Positions 41,967 to 54,003 of a stretch of DNA of 64,000 nucleotides are shown in pieces. Source of the DNA: Karalla daura (lineage: Eukaryota; Chordata; Actinopteri; Chaetodontiformes; Leiognathidae). The stretch covers positions 24,732,305 through 24,796,304 of the forward strand of contig CM055191.1 of the NCBI GenBank assembly GCA_029224185.1, in the 5' to 3' direction. Below the pieces are notes generated by a model. It did not search any database. It was given only the letters and a program-made list of their open reading frames with translations, and was not told the origin of the DNA. The position numbers were made by a program, and so were the translations under genes. How positions within the stretch are numbered: the stretch's first letter is position 1; each line of letters starts with the position of its first letter.

Positions 41967-44955
41967 AATTAAACACCTGACCGTTTCCCCCCCTAACCCA
42001 CTTATATCCGACCATTCTTTAATTACTTTCAACTTCCTTCTAGCTGGTTGTGTGCGAAAGAAGAGCAGTATATATACACGACACTTAACTGACAGTGTCT
42101 TATCAAACTTGAAAGAAGCTATCCCCCTGTCTCTTGGGCCTGCATCCCCCCCCTCTCTGTTATGAAAGCCTGAGTCCCTCCCTCATCGATCACCTCACTG
42201 ATAGCTTTGTTTCCCCCCCTCGCAAGACTCTTGACTCGGCTGCACCCCTTACAAAAAAGACTATCTCTAGACCAAGATCCGCCCCCTGGTTTACTCCAGA
42301 AACTCGCTACCTAAAGCAGCGAGCACGTAAGTTAGAGAGGAAATGGCGTTCAACCAAAAACACTAGTATTTTTCTTACCTGGAAAGATAGCCTGAAGACT
42401 TACAGGCTGGCTCTGTGTAATGCCAGAGCCAGATACTACTCCTCTCTAATTGAGGAAAATAAGCATAACCCTAGGTCTCTGTTCAGCACTGTAGCCCGGC
42501 TGACTCAGAGTCATAACTCCACTGAGCAGTGTCCCTACACATCTCAGCAGTGGTGAATCTATGGACTACTTAAACAACAAAATTACAAATATTAGACAAA
42601 CAATTACGACCCACTCAGCATGCATGGCAATTAATCTACCCCCTGTTGCAGCTTTTCAGATCACAGATGGGGAAATAACGAGGTCACGATCTTCATTTGA
42701 CCCCATTGACCTGCATCAGCTGTCCACTATCATCTCCTCCTCCTAAATCTTCGACCTGCCTCCTTGACCCAATTCCGACCAAGTTGTTAAAGGAAGTGCT
42801 GCCTTTAATCGCCACCTCCTTACTTGACCTCATCAACCTGTCCATAACAACAGGTTACGTTCCTCTTAGGTTCAAAGTTGGAATAATCAAATCCCTCCTT
42901 AAGAAACCATCCCTTGACCCAGGAACTTTAGCAAATTACAGACCGATCTCCAATCTTATCTTCATCTCAAAAATCATTGAGAAAATCATTGCCAACCAGC
43001 TCTGTGAACACCTCAATAACAATAGTTTATTTGAATCCTTCCAGTCTGGTTTTAGAATGAATCATAGCACTGAGACTGCGCTGGTTAAAGTCACCAATGA
43101 CCTCTTAATGGCATCTGACCATGGTCTCATTTCAGTGCTTGTCTTGTTAGATCTCAGTGCTGCTTTTGATACGGTTGACGACCAGATCTTACTAAGGAGA
43201 CTGGAATATCAACTCGGAGGCAAATCAGAGGCACTGCTTTAGACTGGTTCCGGTCCTATCTTTCAGACCGATATCAGTTTGTTTGTGTCAACGATAACCA
43301 ATCTCCACGTACTAAAGTCAGCCACGGGGTTCCACAAGGATCTGTGCTTGGTCCAGTTCTTTTCTCTGTATATATGCTCCCTCTAGGTGATATCATCAGG
43401 AGTCACTCTATAGATTTCCACTGTTACGCTGACGACACCCAATTATATCTATCTATCAAGCCGGGCGAGCTCAACCGTCTACAGCAGCTTCAGTCCTGCC
43501 TTGATGACATTAAGGCCTGGATGACTAATAATTTCCTCCTTCTGAACTCTGAAAAAACAGAGTTACTGCTCATAGGTCCAAAACACCTACGTGACTCTAT
43601 ATCTGATGCCATAGCATTACAAAGTAGTTTTGCGACTCCTTCTGCCACCACTGTAAAGAACCTAGGTGTTAGTTTTGATCAAGACCTGTCTTTTAGCTCC
43701 CACATAAAATTTATCTCACGGACTGCCTACTTCCACCACCGCAATATTGCAAAAATAAGACACCTCCTCCCTCCCCATGCAGCAGAACAGCTGGTCCATG
43801 CCTTTGTTACCTCCAGGCTGGACTACTGCAACTCTCTACTGGCTGGATGCTCCAATAGGTCGCTGAGAACTCTGCAGCTCATTCAGAACGCGGCAGCTCG
43901 TGTCCTGACTAAAACTAGAAAGAGAGATCACATCTTTCCTGTTCTGGCCTCATTGCACTGGCTTCCTGTACCTGTCAGGATCCAGTTCAAAATCCTCCTC
44001 GTCTATAAAGGTCTTCATGGTCTGGCACCCTCTTATATCTCAGACCTGATAAAACCCTATTGCCCCACTAGGACACTTCGTTCTCTGGTGGTTCCACGAA
44101 TCTCCAAGTCTAGATGGGGAGCCAGAGCCTTCAGCTACCAAGGCCCTCTGTTATGGAACCATCTACCAGTTTCAGTCCGGGAGGCAGACACCCTCTCTAC
44201 CTTTAAGAGTAGGTTAAATACCCTCCTTTTTGACAGAGCCTACAGATAAATCCAAGATAAGCTGCTATAGGTTGAGTCTGCTGGGGGTCCCCGGCACATT
44301 GAGCTCTATCTTCTCTGCCTTTTCCGTGGGTGTGAATCAGGTTCACGCTCCCTCTAGCTTCTCTCTCTCCTCTTGGCCTCTCTCCGTCTGTTTTCCATCT
44401 CCTCCTCTTCCTCCCTCTCCTCCCCCACCGCCCCTTCCTCTCGTTTTTATCTTTCAATTTTTATTTATTTTTATTTTTTATTCTTATTTTAATTTTATTT
44501 TAAATTTATTTTTTAATTCTTAATTTTTAATTTTCTTTTTCTTTTTCATTTTCTTTTTTTTATTTTTGTTTTTCCCTCCCGGGTTCCATCAACGCTGAGC
44601 TGGATCCAGGACCACCTCTACCCGGCTCATCTCACTGCGGTTCCTCCTGCCTGTTACTATGGACTGATTCAACTCATTGATCTATTTATATTGGCGGTTA
44701 GCCATCAATAATGTTTTGCCTGTGCCCGCCTGTCTGTCCTGGGTGAGGATCCCCTCCTCTGTCTCTCACCCTGAGGTTTCTCCCCTTTTTTTCCCTGTCA
44801 GGGTTTTTCTTGGGAGTTGTTCCTCAGCCTATGCGAGGGTCTAAGGACAGGGGGTTTTTCACTATGTACACATTGTTGCTCTCCTTGTAAAGTGCTCTGA
44901 GATAACAGCTGTTATGATATGGTTCTTAAAACAAACAAAGTTGAAGTTGAAGTTG
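41967..44955 (+). mobile_element. L2-clade LINE inserted in the Tc1 copy
   Basis: Sense orientation, 5' truncated (no endonuclease domain left) and about 3 kb long. It ends in GTTGAAGTTGAAGTTGAA and is flanked by an 8 bp target duplication: AACGTTGA at 41959-41966 and AACTTTGA at 44956-44963, with one mismatch. The 3' untranslated region has TTCTTGGGAGTTGTTCCTCA and a T-rich low-complexity stretch (44440-44580). The same family appears antisense at 58631-59527 and 9300-9656. Confidence 0.93.
42134..44249 (+). pseudogene. L2 LINE reverse transcriptase, three frame breaks
   Basis: The linker region (42134-42556) holds SRPRSAPWFTPETRYLKQRA and ARARYYSSLIEENKHNPRS. RT blocks follow: ANYRPISNLIFISKIIEKII and SGFRMNHSTETALVKVTNDL up to LDLSAAFDTVDDQILLRRL (42697-43242), then SHGVPQGSVLGPVLF and the active site CYADDTQLYL (43344-44249). 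The C-terminal domain ends TFKSRLNTLLFDRAYR before TAA. Breaks near 42556, 42745 and 43235 separate the parts. Confidence 0.93.
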
Positions 44956-45656
44956 AACTTTGAGGCAGATGGGCTACAATAGCAGAAGACCACGCCGGGT
45001 GCCACTCTTTTCAGCTAAGAACAGGAAACTGAGGCTACAATTTGCACAAGCTCATCGAAATTGGACAATATAAGATTGGAAAAACGTTGCCTGGTCTGAT
45101 GGGTCTCGATTTCTGCTGCAACATTCGGATGGTAGGGTCAGAATTTGGCGTCAACAACATGAAAGCATGGATCCATCCTGCCTTGTATCAACGGTTCAGG
45201 CTGGTGGTGGTGGTGTAATGGTGTTTGGAATATTTTCTTGGCACTCTTTGGGCCCCTTGGTACCAATTGAGCATCGTTGCAACGCCACAGCCTACCTGAG
45301 TATTGTTGCTGACCATGTCCATCCCTTTATGACCACAATGTACCAAACTTCTGATGGCTACTTTCAGCAGGATAATGCGCCATGTCATAAAGCTGGAAAC
45401 ATCGCAGACTGGTTTCTTGAACATGACAATGAGTTCACTGTACTCAAAGTGCCTCCACAGTCACCAGATCTCAATCCAATAGAGCATCTTTGGGATGTGG
45501 TGGAACGGGAGATTCACAGCATGGATGTGCAGCTGACAAATCTGCGCCAACTGTGTGATGCCATCATGTCAGTATCGACCAAACTCTCTGAGGAATGCTT
45601 CCAGCACCTTGTTGAATCTATGCCACGAAGAATTGAGGCAGTTCTGAAGGCAACAG
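44956..45656 (+). pseudogene. Tc1 transposase, C-terminal part
   Basis: Resumes LRQMGYNSRRPRRVPLFSAK. A TAA replaces a Glu codon near 45070 (ACAATATAAGATTGG). The catalytic core continues with GYFQQDNAPCHKAGNIADWF and SPDLNPIEHLWDVVEREI. It runs to about AVLKATG, after which the LINE junction follows. Confidence 0.92.
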
Positions 45657-45689
45657 GGACCCCTGGATTCCAGTGGCTGGCCGTGGCAG

Positions 45690-46203
45690 ATGCACCAGGA
45701 AGCTGAGATAACCCTCTCCAACCGATTTACCCTTCTCTCACCTCCCCACAGGTTGACAACCCGACCCACTCCACTGCGCCGCACCTCCATACCCCACTTT
45801 ACACCTGCGCCCTGGACCCGCCGCAGAGCAGTCCCCTATACGACTGCCCATCTCTTCCTCTCTCGACTCGGTCATTCCTGGACCCGAACAGGCGGATCAG
45901 CACTCTGGGAGTCGCATCACCGCCACCACCATTGGACAGGAACCTAAACAAACAATGCATCGTCTCTTGTCCTTTTGCTCCTCCCTGCTTCAGTGATGTC
46001 AAGTTCAGCCGCGTCAGACAGCTTCACATCTGGCTGAAAGGATACTGCCGAAACAGAGACATCCCTTGGACAATTTTACTACCTTCCTCCACAGAGCAGA
46101 CCTCTTCAAGCCTGACCGTCTCCACCCAAACCGTGCCAGATCTCGTCTGCTGTCCCTGAACATTGAACTGACTCTACGCTCCTCCAAGGGCTTCCCTAGC
46201 TGA
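45690..46203 (+). pseudogene. LINE ORF1 remnant with SGNH-type esterase end
   Basis: The segment at 46010-46200 reads RRVRQLHIWLKGYCRNRDIP in one frame. It continues in a shifted frame with LFKPDRLHPNRAGSR, which holds the D-x-x-H pattern of the SGNH/GDSL esterase block V. ORF1 proteins of L2/CR1 LINEs carry such an esterase. Frameshifts break it. Confidence 0.65.
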
Positions 46204-46248
46204 CGGTTAGTAAATCTATGCACCAGGCACCAAAAGCATCACAGCCCA

Positions 46249-47175
46249 GTGACAGCTCCAAAAATCCCAGTCTTAACTAGGACTAGGCCTAAAACAAACT
46301 TTTCCGCTCCTAAAAACAGTGCAAACTCCAATAATTTAATTACTATTAGTCCAGCAACTAGCCCACCAAATAGTGAAGAGCCTCAGCTAATAAAAATGGC
46401 TCTTCTAAATGTCAGATCATTAACTAGTAAATCATTTCTTATAAATGACCTCATAAACACCCACTGCTTAGATTTTTCCCTGCTCACTGAAACCTGGTTG
46501 GATGACAATGGAAATGCTGCACCTCCAAACTTTAACTTCATCCATACCACCAGAAGCAATAGAAGAGGTGATGGAATTGCTGCCATTTTCTCTGACAACC
46601 ATGTGTGCAAGGAAGTCTCCCTTGGTGAATTTTTATCTTTTGAACACCTTGCAATATATTCACACAGTAAAATCCCGCTCATAACTGTTTATCGTCCACC
46701 AAAGTCCAGAAATGGATTTATGGAAGAACCTTCTCAGCTCCTATCTGAGGCCTCCATTAACTATGACCACATTGTCATATCTGGTGACTTCAACATCCAT
46801 ATTGATGTGAAAACAGACCCAGATGCCATAAAATTCAATAGTCTTCTAGAATCTTTCGAATTTTCTCAGCATGTCCATGGATCAACCCACAACAAACGTC
46901 ATATTCTTGACCTTATCATCTCCAAAGGACTTTATACCCCCCCCCCCCGAAAACTTTCAAAAAATGATAAATGGGTTGTTCATCACCTCACAGCGGGAGA
47001 TCCTGTAGAAAACTTCGCCAGAAAAATCAAGAATACATTTGAAGCTGCCAAAATTAGCCGGGTAGGGAAACAAAAAGCTCCATGGAGAAACAACACAGAT
47101 GTCAGGGAGTCAAAGCGAAAGTGCCGCCAAGCAGAAAGGCAGTGGAGAAAAACAAAACTTCAGGGTTCACAATGA
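46249..47175 (+). pseudogene. LINE ORF2 endonuclease domain
   Basis: An APE-type endonuclease is recognisable: MALLNVRSLTSKSFLINDLI, FSLLTETWLDDNG, VISGDFNIHIDVKTDPDAIK. The Glu of TETW and the Asp of GDFN are catalytic in the family. The frame stays open for 308 codons and ends in the linker before RT. Confidence 0.88.
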
Positions 47176-47290
47176 CATCTATACAGACAAACTGACCGAA
47201 AACAATAGGGTAATTAAGCTGGCCAGACAGTCGTTTTTCTCTAGGATCATAGATGAAAATATTAATAATAATTAAGTACTCTTTTTAACT

Positions 47291-48622
47291 GTGGACAAAC
47301 TTATAAATCCCCCATCCACTATCCCATCAGAAATGCAGTCCACCGAAAAATGTGAACAAGTTGCCTCATTTTTTAATGACAAAATCATCACTATTAGACA
47401 AGGTATTAGCACAGTTATATCTAAAATAAAACCTGCACTTCCTTGCAAAAAATTGTCTTGTGCCTGGGTGCACTTTGACTGCCTTGATTCAACAGAGTTA
47501 GGAAACATAGTTACTCAGCTCAGGTCCTCCACCTGCTGCCTGGACCCCCTACCAACCAAATTCTTCAAAACAGTCTTCAATTGTTTAGCACCAGAGCTCT
47601 TAAATATCATAAACTGGTCTCTTCAATCAGGTTTTTTCCCTACATCACTTAAGATAGCCATCATCAAACCACTCCTAAAAAAGAATAATTTGGATCCATG
47701 TGTTATCACTAATTACAGGCCTATTTCCATTCCTTAGCAAAATACATAAGACTACTAGAAGGTAGTCTACATTCAGTTAAAAAAAACTATCTAACTTCAA
47801 ACTCACCTTTACATGCTCCCACTCTCTGAAGTCATAGGCAGACATAAAATAAATTACCATAACTCTGCAGATGACACACAACTCTACATCTCTCTACTTC
47901 CTGATGACCTGTCTCCCATACAGTCCCTCCTCCATTGCACTAAGGACATCAACCAATGGATGACAGACAACTTCTTACAGCTTAATAATGATAAAACCCA
48001 AATACTTGTCTTTGGTGCTCAGGCTCATAGAAACAAAATTGAAACTCACCTAAAATCCCTTTCCCTTAGCTGTAGGAAGGAAGCAAAAATTCTAGGTGTG
48101 ATAATTGATAGCAATCTGGACTTTAAAAATCATATCAACTACATTACTAGATCAGCATTCTACCATCTGAAAAATATATCTAAATCAAGAGGCTTCATTT
48201 CAACCACAGACTCAGAGAAGCTGATTCACGCATTCATATCGAGCAGAATAGATTACTGCAATGGCCTGTTCACCGGACTCCCTAAATCAAGTATACACAG
48301 ACTGCAACTAATTCAAAATGTAGCAGCACGTGTTCTCACCAAAACAAGGAGATCTCACCACATCACACCAGTCCTTAGATCATTGCACTGGTTACCTGTA
48401 AAAACCAGGATTGACTTTAAAAACCTGCTCCTGGTCTACAAAGCTCTACATGGCCTCGCACCCCAGTACTTAACCGACATACTAGTAAACTACACCCCAC
48501 CCCGACCGTTCAGATCCACAATCAGTGATAGGTTAATCATCCCTTGGAGTAACACGAGGCAGGGGCAGGCTGCTTTCAGTATCTATGCACCAAGCCTCTG
48601 GAACAACCTGCCTGACAGTTAA
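47291..48622 (+). pseudogene. LINE ORF2 reverse transcriptase with palm deletion
   Basis: The N-terminal RT part (47291-47737) ends NYRPISIP. The sequence then jumps to the region after the palm: 47813-48622 opens MLPLSEVIGRHKINYHNSAD, where the active site reads SADDTQLYIS instead of YADDTQ. The C-terminal domain up to APSLWNNLPDS is intact, with an early stop. The missing middle makes it inactive. Confidence 0.9.
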
Positions 48623-49453
48623 ACAGGCCACATCAGTAACTATGTTCAAAAGTCAGCTAAAAGCATACCTTTTTTCAACTGTGTATCAATAAATTCCATC
48701 TAGCCCTTCTCTTCGTGTCATTTTGCTGTGATGTTCTTTGCGTTGCCCTGTTTGCATGGGACTAACATGTCACTCCAGGGTCTCCCGTGGTCAACGGAGT
48801 GCGGTATACTGTTCCTTTTGCCCGTCTGTCTTGTCAGTCTTGTTGCCACTTGTAAACTATGTGCTGTAACTCTTACGTCTTTTTTTGTCTGTCATGACTG
48901 TGTATGCATGCTATCCTGTATACTGTTCCTTTTGCCCGTACTTTATACTGTTCCTTTTGCCCCTCTGTCTTGTAGGTCTTGTTGTTACTTGTAAACTATG
49001 TGCTGTAACGTTTATTTGTCTGTTATGACTGTGTATGCTTGCTATCCTTAACGTGCCACCTGCTGCCAACCTGTCTGTCTGGCATATCTGTGCATGCCTG
49101 CCCGTCCTAAATGGCTGGATGCTACTTACCTGTCTGTCTGCCATGCTTGTCTATGCCTCCCCACCTGTGTATCTGTCCTCTGTCTGTTATGTGTACTCTA
49201 CGTGTACTCTGTAAACTATAAACTGCTCTGTTTTTGCCCTCCTGCTGGTCCTGGGTGAGGATCCCCTCCTCTGTCTGTCACCCTGAGGTTTCTTCCTTTT
49301 TTCCCTCGATGAGTTTTCTTGGGAGTTGTTCCTCAGCCTTTGCAAGGGCATATAGGGCAGGGGTGTTCATCTTTGTGCAGTAACCACTATAAAGCACATT
49401 GAGTTTGCCTTGTGCATGAAATGTGCTCTACAAATAAATATTGATTGATTGAT

Positions 49454-51085
49454 TCATTTACTATTTATATTAATATCTTATAACATTGCATCCCTAAGTC
49501 TGAATTATATTACCTTTATTGTTCACTGGGTTTGTTTGTTTAGGCTACAGCCTCAGCCTCAACCCAAATAATAATGGGCAGATTTTTAGGTTATGGTAGG
49601 CTATGGTTCAGAATCTTACAGACAAGACTTTTGAGAGGTGTAGGTGTAATTACAAGGAATTACAAGTAATTACAATGCCATATATTATCTTGTGATAAAC
49701 CACACAAAAAGCAACCATGAACTGAATGGCTTGCCATCATACCCTATTTCGTTCAGCCAGGCTCATCTCCATTTGTTTTTCACTCCTTTATCGATTTCGG
49801 AGACGTCGGCACCTTCCTTTACGTCCATACTGCCGAGTAGCAACGCAAACTGCATAGCACCACCCCTATTTATCTATGTGAGAAGCTAATTCCGGTCCCG
49901 CCAAGCACTGTGGGTGCGCGGCTCGGCGCGGTGCAGCGAGAGTTGCCGTTGCGTCCAAAAAGTTCAGCAGAACCTTATGCAAGCACATCGCTGATAATTG
50001 CGGTGCCCCCCCCCACACACACACGCCCCACTGACAGCAGCTCATCCGTGCGCACCTTTGCTGGATTGCGCGGCGCGTCTGAGCGCACCGTGGACAAGCA
50101 GCGGCGCATCCGCGCACGTAGGCTTCAAATACACAGAAAAATATAAACTGTATGCATCACATAGAAAAAACGGGACATTCAATGCTGTTTTTTTCACAGT
50201 CAAAATCCGGGACGATCAGGTAAATCCGGGACAGGTGGCAACACTACATATCATTGGAGTCATACAGGAACAATGTCATGCAACATGAAGCATGGAGGAA
50301 AGTAGCAGAGATTGTTGGGGATGATGGTAAGTAGGCTAGCTGTTTACATGTTCAGATTAGACAGCCCTTATAAAAAACAACGGCTGTCTACAGGAAAAGT
50401 GCAGTTTTTCCTGTTTTTCCTGCAGACTAGGGAACGCCCACCAAGCGTCTTCGGAATGCCCACCAAAGCGGAGTTAGCATCGCTGTCCAGTGGATCACCG
50501 TCTGTCATCCTCCCTGTCTGTCACTTACTGACTGCAGGTCATGGCAATCAGGGTGTGGACCGAGGATTGGTGGAGAGAGTGGGAGGGGGGCTTAATGGGC
50601 TTAATGATTGACACTCAACCAGGCCCAGTCAAGTGTGGTAGACTGGGACTGATTGTGTGTGTATTTTTTGACCTGCTGACGTACCTGTGTGTCTGTTAAG
50701 AGAAATAAACGTTTCATAAAGACAAGCCTGGTCTCAGCCATTTTTGTGAAACGCCACAGTATTATAGCTAAATCCATACACCAAACACCCACCACAACCC
50801 GCCCTCCCATTCTCTGATCAACACCGATCTCCCATTTGAGTTGACATAAATGATCTACTCAGTTCAGGGGACGGAAATCCGTCAGGTTAAAGCCCTTGGA
50901 ACAGCTCCTTCTAAAAGAGACAATAAACAAGTCAAAGAGGCCGACTTCCTGTTGGGTTGAGGGCGGGGCTTCAAGAGGATTTTTTGTGTGCCTCAGTATG
51001 TTCTATAAACCCACCAAGTTTCATGCATTTAGGCTAAATCCAGAAGTGGGGCTCACCATTTGAATGGCTCCTTTAGCTGATGTCA
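49454..51085. other. Intergenic DNA with short repeats
   Basis: No gene recognised. A CpG-rich block (49900-50110) contains GCGCGGCTCGGCGCGGTGCA-like sequence. The stretch at 50170-50240 (AAATCCGGGACAGGTGGCAA) looks like a non-autonomous DNA element end. Sequence at 50935-51050 belongs to the dispersed repeat at 40345-40960. Confidence 0.45.
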
Positions 51086-51093
51086 CTCTAGAC

Positions 51094-51297
51094 CAGGGGT
51101 AGGCAACCTGTTCCACAAAGAGCCGCTGTGGCTGCAGGTTTTTGTTCCAACCAGGCAGCAGCACACCTGATTTGGCTTCTTCAATCAACTGACCTGAGTC
51201 TTGAGACAGTTGACTGGTCGACCTGTGTGCTATGGACAGGTTAGAACAAAAACCTGCAGCCACAGCGGCTCTTTGTGGAACAGGTTGCCTACCCCTG
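51094..51297. mobile_element. hAT-type MITE, 204 bp, with perfect 8 bp target duplication
   Basis: Ends are CAGGGGTAGGCAACCTGTTC and the complement GAACAGGTTGCCTACCCCTG. The inverted repeats extend about 65 bases with few mismatches. CTCTAGAC occurs on both sides (51086-51093 and 51298-51305). A CAGGGG terminus with an 8 bp duplication is typical of hAT elements. No ORF. Confidence 0.96.
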
Positions 51298-51305
51298 CTC
51301 TAGAC

Positions 51306-51986
51306 AGACACACAGTCAGCCATACAAATAGACAGATATAAAGAGAACAAATGTGGAACATAGACATCTAAATGTGTAACCAGGTCCTATGTAGTCTAAC
51401 TAGACAAAGTTTCTACAGGTTCATGCAGAATCAATTCAACAAACTCCCCCCATTTAATTGTCTCAGATTTACTAGAAGATTTCAGGAGGTTCACACTCTT
51501 CCCCCTTAAATTTGATTTACCAACTCCATATAGTTTTGTTAGAAGAAAAATAAAAAACAAAAAACTAAAATAAAAACAGTTTTTCTAAAAAAAAAAACTG
51601 TTTTGAGTAATGTGTCTTTCTGACCACTGTATGTATAAAACTTTTAAGGTCAGTCATTCAAAATTTCAAGGGTTAGAATATTTCAAATGTAGTTTTTTTA
51701 GACTTTTACACGTGCATGTGGATATCACAGATTCTTGAATTTGCTTGGAAATTCTACTTCTAACTGTAGTTATAATGGAAATTTTACTCTTCAAAACTTT
51801 TCAGCATATATGAAGGACTGTGGAAAGTGCATTTGTAAAGACTAATTTTGTTGTCCAATAACATCTTGTCATACATGTGGTGTATTAACAAGGAATACAG
51901 CTGCAGCAGTGCCGATTTCTTGACTAATACATCCATGACAACCAACAACAAACTGCTTCTGAAATATCTTTGGATAGGGTTTAGAC
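51306..51986. other. AT-rich DNA, no gene seen
   Basis: No recognisable feature. It holds A-rich sequence (51540-51600) only. Confidence 0.4.
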
Positions 51987-52319
51987 CAGTGTTGGGAAGA
52001 CCGACTCTTTTTACTGACGCAGATCTTTTACTCTCGATCAGTAAATTGAACGAATCTTGAACGAATCATTTCATTCATTTTACAGGAGGTGGTGCTGTAG
52101 CCCTCTAATGGGCATTGTAAAGACGGCCGCAGTTCTCAAACACTACTGAAGACTTTTAAGCTGACAAAGTATAATACACAAAATGCTACAAGCAGTTCAA
52201 ACCATGTGAAACAAAAACACATCACAATTAAGTTACTTGTGCATCCTCTCTGCCATTGTTAACAGCGAGACAGTGAGGAGATCCGAGAACAGACGTACTG
52301 CAAATGATCGAGTCATAAC

Positions 52320-52830
52320 AAATGAACTGGTCTGAAGGAATGAATTGGTCTGAAGAAATGAACTGGTTGCGGCAAATGCACTGGTTGCGGCAAATGCACT
52401 GGTCTTTAGGAATGAACTGGTCTGACGAAATGAACTGGTCGCGGCAAATGAACTGGTCTTTAGGAATGGACTGGTCTTTAGGAATGGACTGGTCTTTAGG
52501 AATGAACTGGTCGTGGCAAATGAACTGGTCTGAAGAAATGAACTGGTCGCGGCAAATGAACTGGTCTTTAGGGATGACCTGGTCTGACAAAATGAACGGG
52601 TCGGGCCAAATGAACTGGTCTGAAGAAATGAACTGGTCTGACAAAATGAACTGGTCGGGCCAAATAAACTGGTCTGAAGAAATGAACTAGTCAAGACAAA
52701 TGAACTGGTCTGAAGGAATGAACTGGTTGGAAGAAATGAACGGGTCGGGACAAATGAACTGGTCTGAAGGAATGAACTGGTCTGAAGAAATGAACTGGTC
52801 TGAAGAAATGAACGGATCGGGTGAGCGAGA
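52320..52830. repeat. 18 bp minisatellite array, first block
   Basis: Units are of the form AATGAACTGGTCTGAAGA, about 28 copies, with variants in the last six bases (GCGGCA, TTTAGG, GGGACA). Because the unit is a multiple of three, one frame on each strand stays open (MNWSEE repeats on plus). I treat these as repeat artefacts rather than genes. Confidence 0.95.
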
Positions 52831-52889
52831 GCAAGATCCGCGAACCAGACAAATGAACGGATCAGATGAACAAGTACAGGAGCGGGTCT

Positions 52890-53712
52890 GTGTAACCCGA
52901 GCTGCCCGTTAAATGTGAATGATCTGGTGAACAAGCACGAAAAAGACCCGTTCAGTCCGAGCTGCCTGTCAGCTGACAGCTGGTAGCGTAAATGTAAAAC
53001 TAATTTTGACAACCAGTGAGACAATTAAAACAAAAAGTAACATGTAATAAGAAAAAAAATGTTTACATGGTGCATTTTCTGTGTCCAAAATGTGGCATTA
53101 TTATTATTGTTATTACTACTACGACAAATGAATTGGTCGGGACAAATGAACTGGTCTGAAGAAATGAACTGGTTGCGGCAAATGAACTGGTCTGAAGAAA
53201 TGAACTGGTCGCGGCAAATGAACTGGTCTTTAGGGATGAACTGGTCTGACGAAATGAACTGGTCAGACCAAATGAACTGGTCTGAAGAAATGAACTGGTC
53301 GCGGCAAATGAACTGGTCTGAAGGAATGAACTGGTCGTAACAAATGAACTGGTCTGAAGGAATGAACTGGTCGGAAGAAATGAACTGGTCGGAAGAAATG
53401 AACTGGTCTGAAGAAATGAACTAGTCGGGACAAATGAACTGGTCTGAAGGAATGAACTGGTCTGAAGAAATGAACAGGTCGGGTGAGCGTGAGCTGCCCG
53501 TTAAATGTGAATGATCCAATGAACAAGCATAAAAAAGACCCGTTCAGCTGCCTGTCAGCTGACAGCTGGTAGCGTAAATGTAAAACTCATTTTGACAATC
53601 AGTGAGACAATTAAAACAAAAAGTAACATGTAATAAGAAAAAAAATGTTTACATGGTGCATTTTCTGTATCCAAAATGGCATTATTATTATTTTTGTTAT
53701 TACTACTACTTT
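52890..53712. repeat. Duplicated flank of the minisatellite
   Basis: Sequence at 52965-53125 (CTGTCAGCTGACAGCTGGTA through AAAATGTTTACATGGTGC) recurs at 53552-53712 with few differences, about 587 bp apart. Each copy follows a minisatellite block, so repeat block and flank were duplicated together. Confidence 0.9.
53125..53490. repeat. 18 bp minisatellite array, second block
   Basis: About 20 units of the same 18 bp repeat. The block is part of a duplication that includes its flank. Confidence 0.95.
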
Positions 53713-54003
53713 TATTACCATTACTATTATTACTATTATTATTATGGTGATGTGATGGTGATGATGATGTTATGTTATTATTTTATGGCAGAGTATAACA
53801 CAATCAACATATTGATATAATTTTCAAAAGTATTTATTTATAAACACAGTTCTAACACACTTTACATTATTTACACAACACTATTCACATCTAAAGGACA
53901 TAAATAAAATAAATAGCAAAATTTAAATAAGAATTAAGATAAATAAAACCAAATTAAACTAACCACAACATTAAAAAGAACACAAGTATATTGAGGGCCT
54001 GCT

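Larger units (their letters stand above)
41491..45656 (+). mobile_element. Second Tc1-like element, split by an L2 LINE and missing its right end
   Basis: The left terminus CACTCACCGGCCACTTTATT follows a TA. The transposase starts at 41639 and is interrupted at 41966 by an L2 LINE. It resumes at 44956 and runs to about 45656, where sequence of another LINE begins. The right inverted repeat present in the copy at 1.66 kb is not found. The order of events is Tc1 insertion, then LINE insertion inside it, then loss of the right end. Confidence 0.92.
45657..49453 (+). mobile_element. Second L2-like LINE with ORF1 esterase remnant, internally deleted
   Basis: Sense orientation. It starts where Tc1 similarity ends, contains ORF1 and ORF2 remnants, and ends in AATATTGATTGATTGATT, an ATTG-repeat tail different from the GAAGTT tail of the copy at 41.97 kb. 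The 3' region again has TTCTTGGGAGTTGTTCCTCA. The central RT part around 47740-47810 is deleted. No target duplication could be fixed because the 5' junction is uncertain. Confidence 0.85.

Noticed and set aside
52233..53024. Long minus-strand open frame of 263 codons
   Set aside because: It is produced by the 18 bp minisatellite, whose unit length is a multiple of three. The residues are mere repeats of the unit and there is no start context or domain.
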